A DNA stretch of 64,000 nt from Methylomonas sp. MK1 (GTDB taxonomy: Bacteria > Pseudomonadota > Gammaproteobacteria > Methylococcales > Methylomonadaceae): NCBI RefSeq assembly GCF_000365425.1, contig NZ_AQOV01000002.1:62001-126000 (forward strand). The letters are read 5' to 3'. The position numbers and the translations under genes are program-made. Shown here one piece after another: positions 33,698 to 45,125 of this stretch. The notes beneath the pieces are model-generated. The model worked only from the letters and a program-made list of their open reading frames with translations, was not told where the DNA came from and did not search any database. Position 1 is the first letter of the stretch. Every line of letters begins with the position of its first letter.

Positions 33698-34696
33698 TTA
33701 AAAACGCTGCCGATTTCGCGCCGCCCAAAAGTCCGTCGCCAATTGCTGAGCTTGTTCTTGGTCCTGGGCTTTCCCGAGCAGCTTCAATGCCACCGCCGCA
33801 GTCGCTATCACGGTTGCCTCGCCAAATTCGTCGTTAAACTCGCCGCGCCAGAATTGCGCCAGTAACTGCGGGTCCATGTCTTCGGCTTTCATGTGCCGGC
33901 GTTCGAACAAGGCCGGCCAGGTTTCGTCGTTAATTTCGCCGTCATTGACGCTTTGCACCAGGCATTCCACATCCGGATTACGCTCGGTTTCGCCGCCTTC
34001 GCCTTTTAAAACCGCCATGTGTTTTTGATCCAGCAGCAACGCGGCTTTTTGATGCACTTGGCGGTAGCTGGGATGGAAGATGCCTTGAATGCTGGCTGTG
34101 GCGTCGAACGGATTCAACAACCTAACCAAAGTATGTACCGGCGAACGCAAACCCATAATCGGCCGCAGATTGATCATGTCGTACAGTTTCGGGCAAATAT
34201 ATTCCAGCGATAGATAGCTGAAATTGTCTTGCTGCAACTGCTGGCCGGCTTCGGTTATCGAGGTTGCGGCTTTAATTCCTAGGGCTTGCAGCGCATTCTC
34301 GGTATACAAACGGCCTTGGGTATGACCTCCGGCGCCGTGCATGAATACTCGGATGCCGTTCTCGGCCAGCAGCAGCGTGGACAATAAAAACCAGGGCAGA
34401 TGGCGGCGTTTGCCGGCGTAAGACGACCAGTCCAGATCCACAGCTACTTTGGATTCGAAGGCAAAACTTTCCCGTGCGGCCTGCACGAAGCCGGCCAGTT
34501 CTTCGCAGGTTTCTTCCTTAACGCGCATCAGCATCAAAAACGCGCCGAGTTGAATCGGCTCGACTTGATCGTCGGCCAAAATCATTTGCATGGCCCGGTA
34601 GGCTTCGTCTTGGGTCAGCGGCCGGGCGCCTTTCTTGCCCTTGCCGAGTATCTTGATAAATTCCGCGAACGGGTGTTCCTGGGTAGACAAACTCAT
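33698..34696 (-). CDS. ybiB: YbiB/TrpD2 family protein (anthranilate phosphoribosyltransferase fold)
   Basis: The 332-residue protein has the fold of anthranilate phosphoribosyltransferase ([58 protein letters not shown]) but is of the YbiB/TrpD2 type. The E. coli member of that type binds nucleic acid and has no shown role in tryptophan synthesis. The loop FMHGAGGHT stands where TrpD has its GTGGD phosphoribosyl-binding motif, consistent with loss of catalysis. Its ATG overlaps the stop of the upstream cyoE gene (ATGA), so the two are coupled. No trp genes are present. Confidence 0.88.
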   Translation of the reverse strand: MSLSTQEHPFAEFIKILGKGKKGARPLTQDEAYRAMQMILADDQVEPIQLGAFLMLMRVKEETCEELAGFVQAARESFAFESKVAVDLDWSSYAGKRRHLPWFLLSTLLLAENGIRVFMHGAGGHTQGRLYTENALQALGIKAATSITEAGQQLQQDNFSYLSLEYICPKLYDMINLRPIMGLRSPVHTLVRLLNPFDATASIQGIFHPSYRQVHQKAALLLDQKHMAVLKGEGGETERNPDVECLVQSVNDGEINDETWPALFERRHMKAEDMDPQLLAQFWRGEFNDEFGEATVIATAAVALKLLGKAQDQEQAQQLATDFWAARNRQRF

Positions 34697-35583
34697 GAGA
34701 ATGACAGTGGGAAATAATGATCGATCAGCAATGCCGCGAAAATCAGCATCAGATAAACAATGGAATAGCCGAAGGTGCGCATCGCGGTTTTATTGTCTTT
34801 CTTACGCATCATTTGAATCGCGTAATAGATAAAGCCCAAGCCCAGCAATACCGCAGCCAGTAGGTAAATCACACCGCTCATGCCGGTCAGATAAGGCAGC
34901 AGGGTGGAGATCAGCAACAGGATGGTGTACAGCAAAATTTGCAGACGGGTGAATTCCACGCCGTGAGTTACCGGCAGCATAGGAATGGCAACTTTGGCGT
35001 ATTCTTCGCGCTTGGCAATTGCCAAGGCCCAGAAATGCGGCGGGGTCCAGACAAAAATTATTAGAAACAACAGCAGCGCGTGTGGATGCACTTCGCCGGT
35101 AATCGCGGCCCAACCCAAGACCGGCGGCGCCGCGCCGGCCGCGCCGCCGATGACGATATTCTGCGGGGTCATTTTTTTAAGGTATACCGTATAAATCAAC
35201 GCGTAACCGATCAGCGACAAAAAGGTCAGGAAGGCGGTCAACACGTTGATCTTGATGGTCAGAATCGCCATCGCGACAAAGCCGATCAAGCTGGCGAACA
35301 CCAATACCTGGTGCGAGTTCAAATGCCCGGTGGGTAGTGGTCTATTCTTGGTGCGGCCCATTTGCGCATCGGCTTTTTGATCGATGAAATGATTGATAGC
35401 CGCTGCCGAGGAGGCCGCTAGGGCGATGCCTATGCTGCCGTAGAAAAAGTTAGCCAGCGGCGGCATGCCGGGTACGGCCAGCAGCATGCCGACAACGGCG
35501 GTAAACACGATCAATGCCACGACTCTGGGCTTACAGAGTTCTAAGTAGTCTTTCCAGGATAGCGCGGAGGTTGTGTCGGTCAT
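34693..35583 (-). CDS. cyoE: Haem O synthase (protohaem IX farnesyltransferase)
   Basis: CyoE/CtaB adds a farnesyl group to haem B, giving haem O for terminal oxidases. The 296-residue UbiA-family protein has the Asp-rich loop [20 protein letters not shown] and several membrane helices ([18 protein letters not shown] onward). An in-frame start 54 bases upstream exists, but ATG 35583 gives the normal [20 protein letters not shown] beginning. Terminal oxidase genes are not in the window. The downstream ybiB overlaps its stop. Confidence 0.95.
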   Translation of the reverse strand: MTDTTSALSWKDYLELCKPRVVALIVFTAVVGMLLAVPGMPPLANFFYGSIGIALAASSAAAINHFIDQKADAQMGRTKNRPLPTGHLNSHQVLVFASLIGFVAMAILTIKINVLTAFLTFLSLIGYALIYTVYLKKMTPQNIVIGGAAGAAPPVLGWAAITGEVHPHALLLFLIIFVWTPPHFWALAIAKREEYAKVAIPMLPVTHGVEFTRLQILLYTILLLISTLLPYLTGMSGVIYLLAAVLLGLGFIYYAIQMMRKKDNKTAMRTFGYSIVYLMLIFAALLIDHYFPLSFS

Positions 35584-35690
35584 CAAGTACCAAATGGATT
35601 TGCAGGTCTTTAAACATATAGAATAACAGTGAACCATTGATTATTAAAATAATCACAAGCGCTCACCATCTTTTAGTCAACGAGGGATTT

Positions 35691-37061
35691 ATGAACTATA
35701 GGCTCGCGGCGTTAGCGCTGCTTTGCCCTGCTGTCGCGGCGCATGCCGAGGCCGGCAAGGTACACGAACATGTTTTTAGCAACGGCTTGAAACTATTGGT
35801 AAAGGAGGATCATCGTTCGCCGGTGGTAGTATCGCAAGTCTGGTATAAGGTAGGCTCCAGTTACGAGCCCGGTGGCATCACCGGTATCTCGCACATGCTG
35901 GAACACATGATGTTTAAAGGCACCGCAAAATATCCGGCCGGCGAGTTTTCCCGGATCATCGCCGAAAACGGCGGCAACGAAAATGCCTTTACCGGCCAAG
36001 ACTACACGGCTTATTTCCAAACTTTGGAAAAATCGCGTCTGGAAATCAGCTTTAAGCTGGAAAGCGACCGGATGCGCAATCTGGATTTGAAAGCCGAGGA
36101 ACTGAAAAAAGAACTCGAAGTGGTCACCGAAGAACGACGGATGCGCACCGACGATCAGCCGCGCGCCAAAGTGCATGAGCAATTCATGGCGACGGCTTTC
36201 ACCAACAGCCCCTACCAAAATCCGGTTATAGGTTGGCCGTCCGATATTGCCAATTACAAAGTGGAAGACCTGCAAGCTTGGTATCAACAGTGGTACGCAC
36301 CCAATAACGCGACGCTGGTGGTGGTGGGCGACGTCGATGCGCTGCAAGTGGAAAAACTCGCCGAGCAATATTTCGCGCCGCTGCAACCTAGTGTGTTGAA
36401 ACCGGTAAAACCGCAGGACGAAAGTGAGCAACGCGGCGTACGCCGGATTACCGTAAAAGCGCCAGCCAAACTGCCCTACCTGATGATGGGCTATAAAGTC
36501 CCGGTTTTAAAAACCGCCAAGCCGGAATGGGAAGCTTACGCGCTGGAAGTATTGGCGGGTGTGCTGGACGGCGGCGATAGCGCCCGCTTGTCTTCGCGTC
36601 TGGTAAGGGGCAAGCAAATCGCGGTATCGGCTGGTGCGGGTTATGATTTTACCTCGCGCTTACCCGAGATGTTCCTGCTGGAAGCCACCCCTGCCGAAGG
36701 CAAGACCGTCTTCGATCTGGAATACGCCTTGCTGGACGAAGTCTATCAATTGAAGAACGAACTGATAGCCAAGGACGAATTGCAACGCATCAAGGCACAA
36801 GTATTGGCTAGCGCGGTGTATCAAAAAGATTCCAACTTCTATCAGGCCATGCAGCTGGGTACTCTGGAAACGGTGGGTATCGGTTGGCAGAAAGCCGACG
36901 AGTATGTGGACAAGATCAATCAAGTCACCGCTGAACAGGTCAGGGACGTGGCGCGGAAATATTTGATTGAGGACACGCTCACCGTCGCTTATCTAGACCC
37001 GCAACCGATCACCCAAGCCGCCAAACCCGCAAAAGCCATAGGAGGCCATCATGCGTTTTAA
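35691..37061 (+). CDS. M16 zinc metallopeptidase, catalytic subunit, exported
   Basis: The 456-residue protein has a signal peptide (MNYRLAALALLCPAVAAHAE) and the inverted zinc motif HxxEH (H68, E71, H72 in ISHMLEHMMFKG) with the distal Glu region LEVVTEERRMR. The C-terminal half has the inactive M16 domain. It is a periplasmic pitrilysin/processing-peptidase-like protease. The ATG at 35691 follows CGAGGGATTT, while an upstream frame lacks a signal sequence. The next gene starts inside its 3-prime end (11-base overlap) and encodes the non-catalytic partner. Confidence 0.93.
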   Translation: MNYRLAALALLCPAVAAHAEAGKVHEHVFSNGLKLLVKEDHRSPVVVSQVWYKVGSSYEPGGITGISHMLEHMMFKGTAKYPAGEFSRIIAENGGNENAFTGQDYTAYFQTLEKSRLEISFKLESDRMRNLDLKAEELKKELEVVTEERRMRTDDQPRAKVHEQFMATAFTNSPYQNPVIGWPSDIANYKVEDLQAWYQQWYAPNNATLVVVGDVDALQVEKLAEQYFAPLQPSVLKPVKPQDESEQRGVRRITVKAPAKLPYLMMGYKVPVLKTAKPEWEAYALEVLAGVLDGGDSARLSSRLVRGKQIAVSAGAGYDFTSRLPEMFLLEATPAEGKTVFDLEYALLDEVYQLKNELIAKDELQRIKAQVLASAVYQKDSNFYQAMQLGTLETVGIGWQKADEYVDKINQVTAEQVRDVARKYLIEDTLTVAYLDPQPITQAAKPAKAIGGHHAF

Positions 37062-38349
37062 TTTAATCGGCTTGGCGCTATTGCTGTTGAGCCAGACCGT
37101 CTGGTCCGCCGCCAAAATCGAAAACTGGCAAACTCCGCAAGGCAGCCGGGTTTATTACGTGCGCACCGCTGGCTTGCCAATGGTGGATGTGCGGGTGGTA
37201 TTCGATGCCGGCAGCGCCCGCGACGACGCGCAATTCGGTGTCGCCGCGCTGACCTCCGCCTTGCTGGACAGTGGTGCCGGCGAGTTGAGTGCCGATGACA
37301 TTGCTCAGCGCTTCGAATCGGTAGGCGCCAATTATTCGGCCGGCGTCAGCGAAGACATGGCTTGGCTGGCGGTACGGACCCTAACCGAGAAAGCCTTGTT
37401 TGACAAAGCCCTGGCGACCTTCGAAACCGTGTTGAGCAAGCCTGCCTTTAACCAAGCCGACTTTGAACGCGAAAAAGCGCGTACCCTGGCTGGCTTGAAA
37501 CATCGGGAAGAATCACCGGGCGAGTTGGCCGGTATTGCCTTCAACAAAGCACTCTACGGCGATCATCCTTACGCGCATCCCGAAACGGGGGTGGTGGAAA
37601 CGGTGGCCGGTTTTAGTGCTGACGATCTGAAAAGCTTTTATCAAAAATACTACGTGGCAGCCAACGCTATGGTGGTCATCGTTGGCGACATCAGTCGCGA
37701 GCAAGCCGAACAAACCGCTAACCAATTGCTGAGCAAGCTGCCGGTCGGCAGTAAGCCTGCGGAAATTCCGGCGGTGGCGATGCCCGGCAAAGCCAGCAAG
37801 CAACACATCGAGTTTCCGTCCACACAAACCCATGTCCTGGTCGGTTTGCCAGGCACCTATCGCAAAGACCCTGACTACTTTGCCTTGTATGTGGGTAACC
37901 ATATTTTGGGCGGCGGCAGCATGGTTTCCCGCTTGTTCGAAGAAGTGCGGGAGAAACGGGGTTTGGCCTACGGCGCTTACAGCGTGTTCGCGCCTATGTA
38001 CCGGCAAGGACCGTTCATGATGAGTTTGCAAACCCGCAATGATCAGACCGAGCAAGCTTTGGACGTCTTGCTGAAGACTTTCAACGAGTTTCTGGATAAA
38101 GGCCCCAGCGATAAGGAGCTGACCGCCGCCAAGCAAAACATCACCGGCGGCTTTGCGATGCGTTTCGATACCAACAGCAAGCTGACCGACTACGTGGCAA
38201 TGATCGGGTTTTATCAGCAACCGCTGGATTATCTGGATACCTTTCAGAGCAATGTCGAAGCCGTCAGCATCGAGCAAATTAAGGATGCTTTCAAACGCCG
38301 GGTAAAACCGGAATTGTTGCAAACTGTGACGGTCGGTGCCGGTAAGTAA
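37051..38349 (+). CDS. M16 family non-catalytic partner subunit, exported
   Basis: The 432-residue M16-fold protein has a signal peptide (FNLIGLALLLLSQTVWSAA). At the zinc site it reads AALTSALLDSGAG, so the HxxEH is missing. The substrate-binding pair FEEVREKRGLAYGAYSVF in the C-terminal domain is intact. Together with the upstream active subunit it fits a two-chain M16 protease, in which one chain supplies the metal site and the other the Arg/Tyr residues. The ATG is preceded by AGGAGG within the upstream gene. Confidence 0.92.
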   Translation: MRFNLIGLALLLLSQTVWSAAKIENWQTPQGSRVYYVRTAGLPMVDVRVVFDAGSARDDAQFGVAALTSALLDSGAGELSADDIAQRFESVGANYSAGVSEDMAWLAVRTLTEKALFDKALATFETVLSKPAFNQADFEREKARTLAGLKHREESPGELAGIAFNKALYGDHPYAHPETGVVETVAGFSADDLKSFYQKYYVAANAMVVIVGDISREQAEQTANQLLSKLPVGSKPAEIPAVAMPGKASKQHIEFPSTQTHVLVGLPGTYRKDPDYFALYVGNHILGGGSMVSRLFEEVREKRGLAYGAYSVFAPMYRQGPFMMSLQTRNDQTEQALDVLLKTFNEFLDKGPSDKELTAAKQNITGGFAMRFDTNSKLTDYVAMIGFYQQPLDYLDTFQSNVEAVSIEQIKDAFKRRVKPELLQTVTVGAGK

Positions 38350-38351
38350 GT

Positions 38352-39696
<1,345 letters not shown>

Positions 39697-39782
39697 CACT
39701 CGGAATTGGCTGTTGCCCCGTCTGGTCAAGTTAATTGGCTAGCGCAGGCAATAAGTGCACCCTCTAAACGCAGGAGATCGAT

Positions 39783-40832
39783 ATGCTTAAAACGGTTGGC
39801 TATGCTGCCTACAACCCGCAAACCCCACTACGCTCTTTTCATTTCGAGCGGCGGCAACCCGGCCCAGAGGATGTGCGTATCGAAATTCTCTATTGCGGGG
39901 TTTGCCATAGCGATTTGCATCAGGTGCGCAACGAATGGCGCGGCACCACGTTTCCGATAGTGCCGGGACACGAAATTGTCGGCAGAGTCGTGGAAGTCGG
40001 CTCTCAAGTGACCAATTTCAAGCTGGGTGATTTGGCTGGGGTGGGCTGCATGATCGACTCTTGCGGTGTCTGTCCTGATTGTCAGGATCATCAGGAGCAG
40101 TTTTGCGACCACACCATATTTACTTACAATAGCCCGGATAAACATACCGGCAAAATGACTTACGGCGGCTACTCCAATCAGATCGTGGTCGATCAGGGTT
40201 TTGTGTTGCATGTTTCCGATAAACTCGAGCTATCAGCGGTAGCCCCCTTGCTATGCGCCGGTATCACCACCTATTCGCCGTTGCGGCACTGGAAAATCGG
40301 CGAAGGCCACAAAGTAGGCATCGTTGGTTTGGGCGGATTAGGTCACATGGGGCTGAAATTCGCGCATGCTTTTGGCGCGGAAGTCGTGTTGTTTACTACT
40401 TCGCCAGGCAAGGAAGCCGATGCCAAACGCTTAGGGGCTAGCGAGGTGGTGATTTCCAAACATGCCGACGAAATGGAAAAGCATTTAAACAGCTTCGATT
40501 TCATTTTAAACACCGTCGCCGCCCAACACGATTTGGATCAATATCTGAGTTTGTTGAAGCGCGACGGCACGATGTGTCTGGTTGGCGTACCGTCCGAGCC
40601 GCATCCGTCGCCGAATGTCGGTAACCTGATATTCCGCCGCCGCGCACTGGCGGGTTCGCTGATCGGCGGCATCCGCGAAACCCAGGAAATGCTGGATTTC
40701 TGCGCCGAGCACGGCATCGTTTCCGACATTGAGCTGATTCCGATGGCCGGTATCAATGACGCCTATCAACGTATGTTGAAAAGCGACGTGAAATACCGCT
40801 TTGTGATCGATATGGCGACCTTACCAGGCTAA
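39783..40832 (+). CDS. Zinc-dependent NAD(P) alcohol/aldehyde dehydrogenase (YahK/CAD type)
   Basis: The 349-residue medium-chain dehydrogenase has catalytic zinc ligands CGVCHSDLH and VPGHEIVGRV, structural zinc Cys in CGVCPDCQDHQEQFC, and the nucleotide-binding GIVGLGGLGHMG. CAGITTYSPL and TYGGYSNQIVVD place it in the cinnamyl alcohol dehydrogenase/YahK branch, usually NADPH-linked reductases of broad aldehyde range. It is a single gene preceded by GGAG and followed by a perfect GC-rich palindrome. Confidence 0.92.
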   Translation: MLKTVGYAAYNPQTPLRSFHFERRQPGPEDVRIEILYCGVCHSDLHQVRNEWRGTTFPIVPGHEIVGRVVEVGSQVTNFKLGDLAGVGCMIDSCGVCPDCQDHQEQFCDHTIFTYNSPDKHTGKMTYGGYSNQIVVDQGFVLHVSDKLELSAVAPLLCAGITTYSPLRHWKIGEGHKVGIVGLGGLGHMGLKFAHAFGAEVVLFTTSPGKEADAKRLGASEVVISKHADEMEKHLNSFDFILNTVAAQHDLDQYLSLLKRDGTMCLVGVPSEPHPSPNVGNLIFRRRALAGSLIGGIRETQEMLDFCAEHGIVSDIELIPMAGINDAYQRMLKSDVKYRFVIDMATLPG

Positions 40833-40873
40833 GCGCCTGTCCATAAAACTATCCCCGCTCCTTAAATATCGTC

Positions 40874-40891
40874 GCTCCCGCCGGCGGGAGC
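40874..40891. terminator. Perfect 18-base palindrome after the alcohol dehydrogenase gene
   Basis: GCTCCCGCCGGCGGGAGC reads the same on both strands. It lies 42 bases after the dehydrogenase stop and could end transcription or be a REP-type unit. There is no U-run after it and the loop would be minimal, so cruciform or REP use is as likely as termination. Confidence 0.45.
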
Positions 40892-41028
40892 CCAGTTGCT
40901 AAACTGGATTGGCGATGAGGCTTTCTAATATCGGATGGTTCAGGTTTTGGCCTATCCGCATCTCTAGCAAAGCATTTGACCTATAATCACCTTCTCTCAC
41001 TTTTCTTAGCTTGTTGGGCAGAGAAGGA

Positions 41029-44000
41029 ATGCGTTTGAGCTTTTACCGATATATTTTTGTGACAGTAAGTATGGTCGTGGCGGGTTGGGCCGCGCTACGC
41101 CTGGCATTACCGCCGGGCTATGCCAGTCCGATCTGGCCGCCGGCCGGGATTGCATTGGCTGCGTTATTGCTTTGGGGTAAGAAAGTCTGGCCGGCAATAT
41201 GGTGTGGATCGTTCCTGACAAATCTGTTCTATGGATACGATTTAAGCGGCTATTTGACCGCACAGACGGTTTTTGTGGCGTTGGGCATTGCTGTCGGTAG
41301 TACTTTGCAAGCATTGTTCGGTGCTTGGCTGTCGCAACGCTTTCTGGAGCAAGGCGCACCGCGTCTGGATAACGGCAAAAAAATTTTTCGGTATGTGTTA
41401 TTAGCTGGCCCTTTGAGTTGCTTGATCGCCGCCTCCGTCGGGGTCAGCACCTTGCTTGGATTTGGTGTTTTAAGCCATGCCAACATTTTGGTTGCTTGGT
41501 GGAATTGGTGGATAGGCGATTGTTTGGGGTCCATCATTATATCCCCCTTGGTTTTTTGCTTGTTTGCAGAGCCAAGAGCACTCTGGCGGCCAAGGCTGAT
41601 AGGCGTAGCTATGCCTCTGGTGGCCATGTTGGCCGGGCTGATCGTTACGTTCCTGCTGGTTTTGCGAGCGGAAGACAGTCGGCTGCAACTGCAGTTTGAC
41701 AGCAATGCCACTGCGATCAATAAAGCCTTGGCGGAGAATTTTTCCGCAGTGCTAAACGCGTCTTTTTCACTCAATAGTTTTTTTCAAGCGGCGGGGCCGG
41801 TTGACCGGGATAAATTCGGCGTTTTTGCGAATGGCGTGCTGACACAGAATACGCACATTCAAGCGCTGAGCTGGGTACCGCAGATCACCAACGAACAGCG
41901 GGCGTCTTACGAACAGTCGTTCCGCGATGAAGGATATAAAGATTTTACGATCAAGGAGCTGGGTGCGGATCGCCAGTTTATCAAGGCTAATGAGCGTGGC
42001 GAGTATTTCCCGGTCACCTACATCGAGCCTTTATCAACCAATAAACCGGCGTTGGGTTTTGATTTGAATTCCGAGTCCAATCGCCGAGAAGCTCTGACGG
42101 CAGCCAGGGCCAGTCAAGCAGTCAGCGTCACCCGGCCAATTCAACTGGTGCAAGACGGGCAAGCCAACCAAGCCTTATTGTTGATGATGCCGGTATATCT
42201 TGCTAATGCCAAAAGCTCGGAGCCGGCGTTTAGCGGGTTTTTGTCCACAGTGGTGCGTATCGATTCCTTAGTGAACGCGGCCATGCAAGGCTTAAATCTT
42301 GACGATATGAACGTGGCGTTACTCTATTACGATACGGAAAACCACGCCATATCGTTACACGGGGTGCTGAAATCGTTGACGCCCGGCCTAAACGAGTCCA
42401 GGCATTCCATCCGTTTTGGCAATCGGTTGCTGGAAATTGTTGTCCAGCCGGAAGCCGTGTTCATTTCGACACATGCCTCTTGGCTACCGTGGATGGTGTT
42501 ACTAGGCGGATTGCTGTTTACCATGCTGTTAAGCGTGTACTTGTTATCGGCCACCGGCAGGGCGGCGATGGTGGCGGCACTAGTCGATCAGCGTACCGCC
42601 GAGCTTGATGCGGCAAACTCAAGCTTAAAAAATGCGTATATCCGCTTGGCGGAGAAAGGCCAAAAGCTTCGAGATTTATACGAACTATCGCCCTTAGGCA
42701 TAGCTTTGCTGGATGTACACGGCAAATTCGTTGAATTCAATCATGCTTTCCAACGCATGACGGGGTACACGGAAGAAGAACTTAAACGGCTCGATTACCT
42801 GAGCTTATCCGCCGATAAAGAGCAGAGTTTGGACGAGCAATTAAACTGGTTGGCAAAAACCGGGCAATATGGCTCCGACGAAGCTACGTTTATTCATAAA
42901 AGAGGGCGGCCGGTGTCATTGCAATTGAGCGGTACCAAGGTCGCCGGCAGCGAGGATCACGATTATATTTGGTTTATCGCTGAGGACGTTACGCAAGCCA
43001 AAGCCAATAAGGAAGTGCTGCGGCAAAGTGAGTTGAAATATCGGAAGCTGTTCAATAGTTCGCATGATGCGGTGATGATGGCCGACAACAGCGGATTTCT
43101 GGATTGTAATCAAGCCACCTTGGATTTATTTGGTTACGACGCCGTTTCCGAGTTCTGCCGCTTGCACCCAGGTAAGGTTTCCCCGCCAAACCAGGCAAAC
43201 GGCAGGGATTCAGTAGAATTGGCGAACGAGTATTTGACTACGGCGATCAAAAACGGCCACTTGGAGTTCGAGTGGCTGCATCGGCGTGCCGACGGCAGTA
43301 TTTTTCCGGCTTTGGTGACGCTGGCGCGCGTTAGCCTGGACGGCCACCTGGTGTTACAAAGCGTGGTTCGCGATCTTAGCGAACAGAAGCGGGTGGAACA
43401 GGCCTTGATTGAAGCCAAAGAAGCCGCCGAGAGCATGGCGGCCTTCAAATCGGAGTTTCTGGCGAACATGTCGCACGAAATCCGCACGCCGATGAACGCA
43501 GTGATCGGTTTGTCGCAGTTGGCTTTGAACAAGCCGGTATCCGATGAGGTAAGGGATTATCTGCAAAAGATTCACAGCAGTTCGGTCAGTTTACTCGGCA
43601 TACTCAACGATATTCTCGACTTCTCCAAAATGGAGGCGGGTAAACTGGGTGTCGAGCAGGCCGAATTCAACCTGAATAATGTGTTGGATAATTTGCATAG
43701 TCTGTTTGCCTTGTACGCAGCGGAAAAGCGTCTGGACTTCAAGATAGAAGTCGCGCCGAACGTACCCTTAAGTTTGGTCGGTGATGCACTGCGTTTGCAA
43801 CAGATTCTCTCCAACCTGCTGGGTAATGCGCTGAAGTTTACTGAGCAAGGCAGTGTCAGTTTGCGGGTGGCCTTGCTGGATTTAAACGAGGCTCAAGCCA
43901 GGCTACGATTTAGCGTTGTGGATACCGGTATCGGCATTCCCGAGGCGGATTTGCCCAAGTTGTTTCAATCCTTCAGCCAACTGGATGCGTCGATTACCCG

Positions 44001-44991
44001 TCGCTTCGGTGGTACCGGGCTGGGCTTGAGCATCAGCCAAAAGCTGCTGCAATTGATGGGCAGCGATTTTCATGTCGAAAGTACTCCGGGGCAGGGGTCG
44101 AATTTTAGTTTTGACTTAGTGCTTGGTGTTGCCGCGCAGCAAGCCGACTTGTCGGCGGTGCGGCCACATACCGAAACCCAGGCCGCTGGCTTAACGAAGG
44201 CGCTTGCCGAGCAAGGTAGCGCATTGCGGGGCATGCGTATCTTGGTGGCCGAAGACCATGCTATCAATCAGAAAATTTTGCAGGAATTTTTGGCCTTATG
44301 CGGGGTTAGTGTCGATCTTGCCGGCAATGGTCGCGACGCCTTGGCCTTGCTGGCAGAGCACGCTTATGATGCGGTGTTGATGGATATTCATATGCCGGTG
44401 ATGAGCGGTCTGGCCGCCACCGAAGAAATCCGCCGTAACCCGGATTATAAAGCGCTGCCGATTATCGCGCTGAGCGCCGGCGTGACCGAGGAGGAGCGGG
44501 ACAAATGCCTGGCCAGCGGTATGAACGAATTTGTGGTCAAGCCGATTCAACCGATTCAGTTGGTTGAGGTGTTGTGCCGGCAGATAGGTCGAGGCCCGGC
44601 CGGCGATTCGGCAAACGGGGCCGTTAAAAATGAGCGTGACGTTTCAGCGTTTAGCTTACGAGATTTGCCCGGTTTTGACTTCAGCAACCCCCTGGATCTG
44701 TTGGATGGCGACGAAGGTTTTTTGAGCGAGTTGCTGGGTAGTTTCAGAGATAGCACCGCAAGCACGTTGATAGAGCTGGGTGATTTGCTGGATAAGCGGG
44801 ATTTTCAAATGGCGCGAGATATGCTGCACGGTTTGAAAGGCGTCGCCGCTAACTTGGGGGCAAGGCGTGTGGAACAGGCCGCGACTAAATTTTGTATTTC
44901 GCTCGAGCAGGACAGTTTAAATCAGGCCGACTACGCCGAGTTCAAACGGGTAATGACCGAAGCAATGACTGCACTGGAGCCGCTGGGATAG
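41029..44991 (+). CDS. Hybrid sensor histidine kinase: MASE1, CHASE, two PAS, HisKA, HATPase, receiver, Hpt
   Basis: The protein has about 1320 residues. An N-terminal MASE1 membrane domain (about 1-215, SPIWPPAGIALAALLLWG) is followed by a CHASE periplasmic sensor (about 220-480), a further helix (WLPWMVLLGGLLFTMLLSV), two PAS domains (about 545-670 and 675-800), HisKA with phospho-His in MSHEIRTPMN (about residue 815), HATPase (DTGIGIPEADL, GTGLGLSIS), a receiver (VLMDIHMPVMSG) and an Hpt domain (MLHGLKGVAANLG). It is a complete intramolecular phosphorelay. Start choice is uncertain: AAGGA touches the ATG at 41029, so TTG at 41011 or 41035 is possible. No partner regulator is adjacent. Confidence 0.92.
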   Translation: MRLSFYRYIFVTVSMVVAGWAALRLALPPGYASPIWPPAGIALAALLLWGKKVWPAIWCGSFLTNLFYGYDLSGYLTAQTVFVALGIAVGSTLQALFGAWLSQRFLEQGAPRLDNGKKIFRYVLLAGPLSCLIAASVGVSTLLGFGVLSHANILVAWWNWWIGDCLGSIIISPLVFCLFAEPRALWRPRLIGVAMPLVAMLAGLIVTFLLVLRAEDSRLQLQFDSNATAINKALAENFSAVLNASFSLNSFFQAAGPVDRDKFGVFANGVLTQNTHIQALSWVPQITNEQRASYEQSFRDEGYKDFTIKELGADRQFIKANERGEYFPVTYIEPLSTNKPALGFDLNSESNRREALTAARASQAVSVTRPIQLVQDGQANQALLLMMPVYLANAKSSEPAFSGFLSTVVRIDSLVNAAMQGLNLDDMNVALLYYDTENHAISLHGVLKSLTPGLNESRHSIRFGNRLLEIVVQPEAVFISTHASWLPWMVLLGGLLFTMLLSVYLLSATGRAAMVAALVDQRTAELDAANSSLKNAYIRLAEKGQKLRDLYELSPLGIALLDVHGKFVEFNHAFQRMTGYTEEELKRLDYLSLSADKEQSLDEQLNWLAKTGQYGSDEATFIHKRGRPVSLQLSGTKVAGSEDHDYIWFIAEDVTQAKANKEVLRQSELKYRKLFNSSHDAVMMADNSGFLDCNQATLDLFGYDAVSEFCRLHPGKVSPPNQANGRDSVELANEYLTTAIKNGHLEFEWLHRRADGSIFPALVTLARVSLDGHLVLQSVVRDLSEQKRVEQALIEAKEAAESMAAFKSEFLANMSHEIRTPMNAVIGLSQLALNKPVSDEVRDYLQKIHSSSVSLLGILNDILDFSKMEAGKLGVEQAEFNLNNVLDNLHSLFALYAAEKRLDFKIEVAPNVPLSLVGDALRLQQILSNLLGNALKFTEQGSVSLRVALLDLNEAQARLRFSVVDTGIGIPEADLPKLFQSFSQLDASITRRFGGTGLGLSISQKLLQLMGSDFHVESTPGQGSNFSFDLVLGVAAQQADLSAVRPHTETQAAGLTKALAEQGSALRGMRILVAEDHAINQKILQEFLALCGVSVDLAGNGRDALALLAEHAYDAVLMDIHMPVMSGLAATEEIRRNPDYKALPIIALSAGVTEEERDKCLASGMNEFVVKPIQPIQLVEVLCRQIGRGPAGDSANGAVKNERDVSAFSLRDLPGFDFSNPLDLLDGDEGFLSELLGSFRDSTASTLIELGDLLDKRDFQMARDMLHGLKGVAANLGARRVEQAATKFCISLEQDSLNQADYAEFKRVMTEAMTALEPLG

Positions 44992-45125
44992 TCGCTCAAT
45001 ATTTTTCCTGAAGGGTCAAAATCTACGCTGGCCCCAAAAGATCGTCTGAGTCCGGTCAAGTTTATCGGTGTAAAATCCGCCGCCATATTGGCTTTAGTTC
45101 AACATCCCCCCAAGGAGAACGCACA

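Noticed and set aside
37513..38322. 269-residue open frame on the minus strand
   Set aside because: It is the antisense shadow of the M16 partner gene.
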